In this document: positions 59,928 to 64,000 of the stretch, piece after piece
Position numbering within the stretch: the stretch's first letter is position 1
Layout of the letters: each line of letters begins with the position of its first letter
NCBI RefSeq assembly: GCF_014854695.1
Contig: NZ_CP027557.1
Span: 4,216,001-4,280,000, forward strand
DNA: 64,000 nt
From: Rhodococcus rhodochrous
GTDB lineage: Bacteria; Actinomycetota; Actinomycetes; Mycobacteriales; Mycobacteriaceae
Direction of reading: 5' to 3'
Notes under the pieces: generated by a model
Database searches by the model: none
Told to the model about the DNA's origin: nothing
The model's input: only the letters and a program-made list of their open reading frames with translations
Position numbers and translations under genes: made by a program

Positions 59928-59959
59928 GGTGCCGCTCCTCCGTGGAGAGAGGCGGCACC
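59928..59959 (-). terminator. Terminator candidate after fgd
   Basis: GGTGCCGC and GCGGCACC pair over 8 bp with CTC/GAG inside, 15 bp beyond the fgd stop. No long T tract. Confidence 0.5.
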
Positions 59960-59973
59960 ATTCGAGGTCGGTA

Positions 59974-60987
59974 TCAACCGAGTGCGCGCAGCCTCGGCGC
60001 GAGGTCGCGCTCGAACAGTTCCAGGAACCGCTTCTGATCATGACCCGGCGCGTGGAACACCAGATGATTCAACCCCGCATCGACATACGCCTTGACCTGC
60101 TCGACCGCCTCGTCCGGATCCGACGCCACGATCCACCGCTTGGCGACCTGCTCGATCGGCAACGCATCCGCCGCCGCCTCCATCTCCATCGGATCGTCGA
60201 TGGAATGCTTCTGCTCCGGCGTCAGCGACAACGGTGCCCAGAACCGGGTGTTCTCCAACGCCTTGCCCGGATCGGTGTCGTACGAGATCTTGATCTCGAT
60301 CATCTTGTCGATCTGCGCCACATCCCGCTCCGCCTTCCCGGCACCCTCCGCCACGGCCGGCAGGAGTTTGTCGGTGTAGAGCTCCATGCCCTTACCCGAG
60401 GTGCAGATGAACCCGTCCCCGGCGCGTCCGGCATAGCGGGCCACGACCGGGCCACCGGCGGCGACATAGACCGGAATACCGTCCTCGGGCACGTCGTAGA
60501 TCGACGCCCCCTTCGTCGTGTAGTACTCGCCCTCGAAATCCACCCGGTCCCCGCGCCACAACTCGCGCATCAACCGCACCGACTCCCGAAGACGGGCGAA
60601 GCGTTCCTTGAACTCCGGCCACTGGCCCGCATAACCGGTGGCGATCTCGTTGAGCGCCTCACCGGTGCCGACACCGAGGAAGATCCGCCCCGGATACAGA
60701 CACCCCATCGTCGCGAAGGCCTGCGCGATCACCGCCGGGTTGTACCGGAACGTCGGCGTGAGCACGCTCGTGCCCAGCTGCAGGCGTTCGGTGCGCTCGC
60801 CGACGGCGGTCATCCACGCCAACGAGAACGGCGCATGCCCACCGTTGTGCCGCCACGGCTGGAAATGATCCGACACCGTCGCCGAATCCATCCCGTGCGC
60901 CTCGGCGAGCACACCCAACTCCACCAGCTCGCGCGGGCCGAACTGCTCCGCCGACGCCTTGTACCCCAACTTCAAACTCTGAGCCAC
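59974..60987 (-). CDS. fgd: F420-dependent glucose-6-phosphate dehydrogenase
   Basis: A 337-residue LLM-family enzyme, the same size as M. tuberculosis FGD1, oxidising glucose-6-phosphate with F420. The GTG start at 60987 ([16 protein letters not shown]) has GGAGG 5 bases before; the longer frame has none. Features: [66 protein letters not shown]. It supplies reduced F420. Lies upstream of pta on the same strand. Confidence 0.96.
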   Translation of the reverse strand: MAQSLKLGYKASAEQFGPRELVELGVLAEAHGMDSATVSDHFQPWRHNGGHAPFSLAWMTAVGERTERLQLGTSVLTPTFRYNPAVIAQAFATMGCLYPGRIFLGVGTGEALNEIATGYAGQWPEFKERFARLRESVRLMRELWRGDRVDFEGEYYTTKGASIYDVPEDGIPVYVAAGGPVVARYAGRAGDGFICTSGKGMELYTDKLLPAVAEGAGKAERDVAQIDKMIEIKISYDTDPGKALENTRFWAPLSLTPEQKHSIDDPMEMEAAADALPIEQVAKRWIVASDPDEAVEQVKAYVDAGLNHLVFHAPGHDQKRFLELFERDLAPRLRALG

Positions 60988-61050
60988 AGATTCCTCCGAC
61001 CGTTCGCGTTTCCGATGTCCCCGAGTATGCCCACCGGACGCTCGTCGTCG

Positions 61051-61110
61051 GTCGAGACCGACGTTGTGTTCGAAACTCACGGAAAAATCGCGCACAACAC
61101 CGGTCTCGAC
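61051..61110 (-). terminator. Dyad after the DUF559 gene, related to 62067-62120
   Basis: GTCGAGACCG and CGGTCTCGAC pair over 10 bp, then after a 2-nt mismatch GTTGTG pairs with CACAAC. It begins 4 bp beyond the DUF559 stop region. It shares the 19-mer ACAACACCGGTCTCGACGA with the dyad on the other side of that gene. Confidence 0.7.
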
Positions 61111-61113
61111 GAG

Positions 61114-61974
61114 TCACCCGAGGGCACCGGCGCGGTGCAACGCGCGTCGCACCCTTTCGACGAGGACCTGGGGTCGTCGGTACAGCAGGTCGGCGCCGAC
61201 ACGCACCACGGTCCAGCCCAGCTCCGACAGCAGCGCGTAACGGTCGATATCGATGGTGCGCTGCACCCGATCGGTCCAGTGCTGCGCGCCGTCGTACTCG
61301 ACGAGGACCCTCCACTGCTTCCAGCCCATGTCCGCGCGTGCCACGAACCGCCCACCGTCGTAGATCTCGATCTGCGTCTCCGGCACGGGCAGACCGGATC
61401 GGACGATCAGCAACCGCGTGTGCGTCTCCGGTGGTGACGCGGCACCTCCGTCGACGAGTTCGAGAACCTTCCGGACGGACGCGAGGTGCCTAGCGCCCTT
61501 GTTCCGAGCGACCACCGCTTCGATCTCGTGGACCTTCGTTCCGGTCGCATTGCAGAGTGCGTCCACCATTTCGACGCACCGATCGAGGTCTGCACCGCGC
61601 GCGAGGTCGAAGGCCGTTCGGGCCGGTGTCGTCACCGTCATTCCGCCGACGACGCAGGATTCGATGTCGTCGACGCTGCGAACGCTGATGCCCGGCGTCG
61701 AGTGCAGCTTCCCGGGCCGCACGATCTCCGCGGGCAACGACGCGTCGAGCCAGCGCGTCCCGTGCACGGCGGCTGCGGACGGTCCGGCCAGTACCCCTCT
61801 ACCTCCCGCCCACAGCCAGGCTGCCTTCGCGCGTAGAAGTGCGGTCGCTTCGACTCCCGGAGCAACGTACACATTGCGATGCAGCTTCACGAAGTGGTGC
61901 CGAAGTCGGTACCGCGTCACCGATCCGGCCGCCAGCGCATCGGTGCCGGCGAACGGTTCGTGGAAGTCGACCAT
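61114..61974 (-). CDS. AbiEi-like/DUF559 (VSR-fold endonuclease-like) protein
   Basis: A 286-residue protein starting ATG at 61974. The N-terminal part resembles the AbiEi antitoxin winged-helix domain (GSVTRYRLRHHFVKLHRNVYVAPG). The C-terminal part is a PD-(D/E)XK/VSR-like domain: PETHTRLLIVRSGLP (E183), RFVARADMGW (D215), VLVEYDGAQHW (E226, D228, H232), and LSELGWTVVRVGADLL. Such proteins are common, often in many copies, in Rhodococcus and mycobacteria; function unproven. Bracketed by related dyads. No toxin partner (AbiEii) is seen. Confidence 0.78.
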   Translation of the reverse strand: MVDFHEPFAGTDALAAGSVTRYRLRHHFVKLHRNVYVAPGVEATALLRAKAAWLWAGGRGVLAGPSAAAVHGTRWLDASLPAEIVRPGKLHSTPGISVRSVDDIESCVVGGMTVTTPARTAFDLARGADLDRCVEMVDALCNATGTKVHEIEAVVARNKGARHLASVRKVLELVDGGAASPPETHTRLLIVRSGLPVPETQIEIYDGGRFVARADMGWKQWRVLVEYDGAQHWTDRVQRTIDIDRYALLSELGWTVVRVGADLLYRRPQVLVERVRRALHRAGALG

Positions 61975-62066
61975 GAGCGCGAGCGTGCCCGGTCTCCGGT
62001 CCCTCCGGTACCCCGAATCCGCCGTCTGTGGAGAACTTTCGACGTTATCCCCAGGCGCCCCGAAAC

Positions 62067-62120
62067 GAGACCGGTGTTGTTGTCGATTTCTCGCGAGTTA
62101 TCGACAACAACACCGGTCTC
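62067..62120 (-). terminator. Perfect 21-bp dyad after the LLM gene
   Basis: The left arm (62067-62087, beginning GAGACCGGTGTTGTTG) is exactly complementary to 62100-62120; the 12-nt loop contains the palindrome CTCGCGAG. It begins 9 bp beyond the LLM stop. Probable terminator, but unusually long and perfect. Confidence 0.75.
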
Positions 62121-62129
62121 GACGAACGA

Positions 62130-63269
62130 TCACGCGGCGCGGACCCGCGCCAATCCCCATTCGCGGGCCAGGAATTCATAGGAACGCAGGCGGTCCTCGT
62201 GGCCGTGGGTGACCGAGGTGACGACGAGTTCGTCGGCGTCCGTCACTCGGCGGAGGGTGTCGAGTCGCTCCGCCACCGTACTCGGCGACCCCACGAACTG
62301 GGTGACGATGCGGTCGTCGACGAGGGCCCGTTCCTCGTCGGCCAGAGGCGGGGTGGTGTCCGGGTTCGGGTACGGGATCGCGCCCTGGCCCGAGCGGATG
62401 CTGTGCGTCCAGTGCCCGTAGGTCGACGCCAGTTCGCGTGCGGTGGCGTCGTCGTCGGCGACCACCGCGTCGGCCGAGACCACCACGTAGGGCTTCCTCA
62501 GGATCGACGACGGACGGAACGCCGCCCGGTACGCCTCGACCGCTTCGACGGTCGTGCCCGGGCTGACGTGGTAGTTCGCGCCGAACGGCAACCCCAGGCG
62601 ACCCGCGAGTTCCGCCGAGGGTCCGGCACTCGAACCGAACACCCACAGTTCGAGATCGGCGCCTTCTCCCGGACTGGCATGCAGCTCCGTTCCGTCCGGT
62701 GCTGTGTAGGTGCCGTCCAGGAAGGCGAGGATGTCCTCGACCTGCTGCGCGAAGTCCGGCGACTGCGCACCGGGTTGCTGCAGGATGCCGAAGCTCGCGG
62801 CCAACCGGGACGACGACAGCAGCTTCGCCGGCGAGAACGGCGGCGGGATGATCAGTCCGTCGCGGATCTCCGTCGCCCGCGGAGCGGGTTCGGGAGCCGC
62901 CCCCGCCAATGCTTCCGCTCGTCGCTGCCCCGACCTGCCGAGACCGAGATCGATGCGCCCTGGGTACAGGGCGTCGAGGGTGCCGAAGGATTCGACGACG
63001 CCGATCGCTGTGTTGTGTCCGAGCTGAACCGCGGCGGCACCGACACGGATGGTGCGGGTCGCGGCGGCGATCGCGCCGATGAGCACGTCGGGTGCCGACG
63101 ACGCGACGGCGACGAAGTGGTGCTCGGCGACCCAGTACCTTTTGTATCCCCACGCTTCGACGTGGCGCGCCAGGTCGAGGGTGTTGCGCAGTGCCTCCGG
63201 CACCGAGGATCCCTCGCTGACCGGCGAGAGGTCCAGCACGGACAGCGGGACCGGATTCACCGCGTTCAC
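62130..63269 (-). CDS. LLM class flavin-dependent oxidoreductase (MsnO8 type)
   Basis: A 379-residue luciferase-like protein. GTG start at 63269 with GGGGAG 5 bases before. Family features: PLSVLDLSPVSEGSSVPEAL, YKRYWVAEHHF, VGAAAVQLGHNTAIGVVESFGTL, YPGRIDLGLGRSGQ. It lacks clear F420 features; FMN is likely. Substrate unknown. The start overlaps the stop of the upstream DUF1684 gene by 4 nt, so they are cotranscribed. Confidence 0.87.
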   Translation of the reverse strand: MNAVNPVPLSVLDLSPVSEGSSVPEALRNTLDLARHVEAWGYKRYWVAEHHFVAVASSAPDVLIGAIAAATRTIRVGAAAVQLGHNTAIGVVESFGTLDALYPGRIDLGLGRSGQRRAEALAGAAPEPAPRATEIRDGLIIPPPFSPAKLLSSSRLAASFGILQQPGAQSPDFAQQVEDILAFLDGTYTAPDGTELHASPGEGADLELWVFGSSAGPSAELAGRLGLPFGANYHVSPGTTVEAVEAYRAAFRPSSILRKPYVVVSADAVVADDDATARELASTYGHWTHSIRSGQGAIPYPNPDTTPPLADEERALVDDRIVTQFVGSPSTVAERLDTLRRVTDADELVVTSVTHGHEDRLRSYEFLAREWGLARVRAA

Positions 63270-64000
63270 GACGACTCCCCGACACGCGGAGTGCGTTCAC
63301 CGGCTTCGACGGCGAACGGAAGGCGGTTCTGCGGCGGAGCGATCGGGCATGTCGCCGCGTCGGTGAACGCGCACGGCAGGTTCGCGGCGCGGGTGAAGTC
63401 GAGCGTGACGGTCCCGTCCTCGGCCGTCGCCTCGACCTGCAGGATCCGTGCGGCCGGATAGGTCGTCACCCCGCTCGTCGCGTCGGTGAACAGGATCCGC
63501 AGCGGACCACCGGCTTCCCCGAAGGTGACGAGTTCGTGTTCGGCACCGTCGTATTCGAACCGGATCGCACCCGCCGCCGGGTGGTGGTGTTCGAGCCCGT
63601 CGACGACTGCGCCCGTCGTCACGACCTGCTGTTCGTCGAATGCTTCGAAACGGCCGGTCAGTACCCAGGACGGGTCGGGTTCGTAGGCCGGGACGCCGGT
63701 GAACGACGCGAGCGCCGGTGCCGTGCGATCGTGGATACGGATCCCGAATCGTCCGGTGCGCTTGATGATCTCGACGAAGCCGCGATCGAACTCCGCTTCG
63801 AGACCGGGCGCCCCCTCGACCGGCTCGTAGGTGGTTGTCTCCCCGTCGAATTCGTGGAACACCGATTCGCCGTCGACGTGCCACGGGCCCGGCGCTTCGT
63901 CGAAGGAGGTGGGAGTCTCGTCGAGCCAGTGCAGCGCGGTCAGGCTCAGCCAGCCGAGCGGCTGCCGCAGGCCGTCGTTGCGCTCGGCATGCCACCGCTC
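63266..64000 (-). CDS. DUF1684 domain protein (5' end outside window)
   Basis: The frame is open to base 64000 and includes PLGWLSLTALHWL upstream of the first Met, so the gene extends beyond the window. About 244 residues are visible. The DUF1684 signatures are seen: GWLSLTALHWLD, RFGIRIHDRTAPALASFTGVPAYEPDPSWVL, and the C-terminal LPCAFTDAATCPIAPPQNRLPFAVEAGER. Function unknown. Coupled to the LLM gene by overlap. Confidence 0.88.
   Translation of the reverse strand, partial: ERWHAERNDGLRQPLGWLSLTALHWLDETPTSFDEAPGPWHVDGESVFHEFDGETTTYEPVEGAPGLEAEFDRGFVEIIKRTGRFGIRIHDRTAPALASFTGVPAYEPDPSWVLTGRFEAFDEQQVVTTGAVVDGLEHHHPAAGAIRFEYDGAEHELVTFGEAGGPLRILFTDATSGVTTYPAARILQVEATAEDGTVTLDFTRAANLPCAFTDAATCPIAPPQNRLPFAVEAGERTPRVGESS

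Noticed and set aside
61114..61974. A type IV toxin-antitoxin (AbiE) pair
   Set aside because: Only the AbiEi-like/DUF559 protein is present; no AbiEii nucleotidyltransferase lies on either side.

Overview
The window is high-GC actinobacterial chromosome from the mycolic-acid-bearing Corynebacteriales, most likely Rhodococcus or a close relative. Seen in the sequence: GTG/TTG starts, many leaderless-type promoters (TANNNT a few bases before the start codon), an antigen-85-type mycolyltransferase, F420-dependent glucose-6-phosphate dehydrogenase, PknG/GlnH/GlnX, and a GroEL with paired CIRCE sites. The gene order from about 11.6 to 61 kb matches, in recalled order, the Mycobacterium tuberculosis Rv0407-Rv0440 block (fgd1-pta-ackA-pknG-glnH-glnX-mutT3-thiE/thiO/thiS/thiG-lpqL-thiD-xthA-GNAT-def-DUF3263-LytR_C-sodC-ybdK-AAA-pssA-psd-SDR-groEL2), with insertions. 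I see no tRNA, rRNA, CRISPR array, transposase or prophage gene.

Layout. 0-7 kb: the end of a prolyl oligopeptidase, then a quinate/shikimate catabolic operon (MHS-type transporter, type II dehydroquinase, shikimate/quinate dehydrogenase, 3-dehydroshikimate dehydratase) divergent from a LacI-family regulator with a clear operator between them; the pathway ends at protocatechuate. 7-14 kb: an alpha/beta hydrolase, a nitroreductase, small exported proteins, a PspC protein, a 35-residue acidic peptide beside a mycolyltransferase, and groEL2. 14-25 kb: HAD phosphatase, htpG, an FAD oxidoreductase, a PadR regulator divergent from a DUF1707 protein, an SDR, a PPOX-type flavoprotein, a large nuclease-helicase and an SRPBCC protein. 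25-30 kb: phospholipid genes psd-pssA, a CDC48-like AAA protein and a membrane protein.

30-37 kb: a complete Mrp Na+/H+ antiporter operon (fused A/B, then C to G, each overlapping the next). 37-48 kb: ybdK, sodC, LytR_C, DUF3263, def, GNAT, xthA, thiD, an M28 lipoprotein and an ABC exporter. 48-51 kb: thiOSG under a TPP riboswitch, divergent from thiE. 51-60 kb: Nudix-PIN fusion, glnX-glnH-pknG (amino-acid-sensing kinase module) and pta-ackA. 60-64 kb: fgd, a DUF559 protein, an LLM flavin oxidoreductase and a partial DUF1684 gene.

The least ordinary signals are: (i) tandem repeats of about 30 bp that copy the stop-codon region of groEL2, thiE and pknG (and a shorter one at xthA) into the 3' flank; (ii) the 35-residue acidic amphipathic peptide next to a mycolyltransferase, with a perfect Crp/GlxR-type site and a 22-bp palindrome upstream; (iii) related long dyads on both sides of the DUF559 gene; and (iv) several fusions or domain erosions (Nudix-PIN, MrpC acidic tail, degenerate AAA domain, VOC domain lacking a metal ligand).
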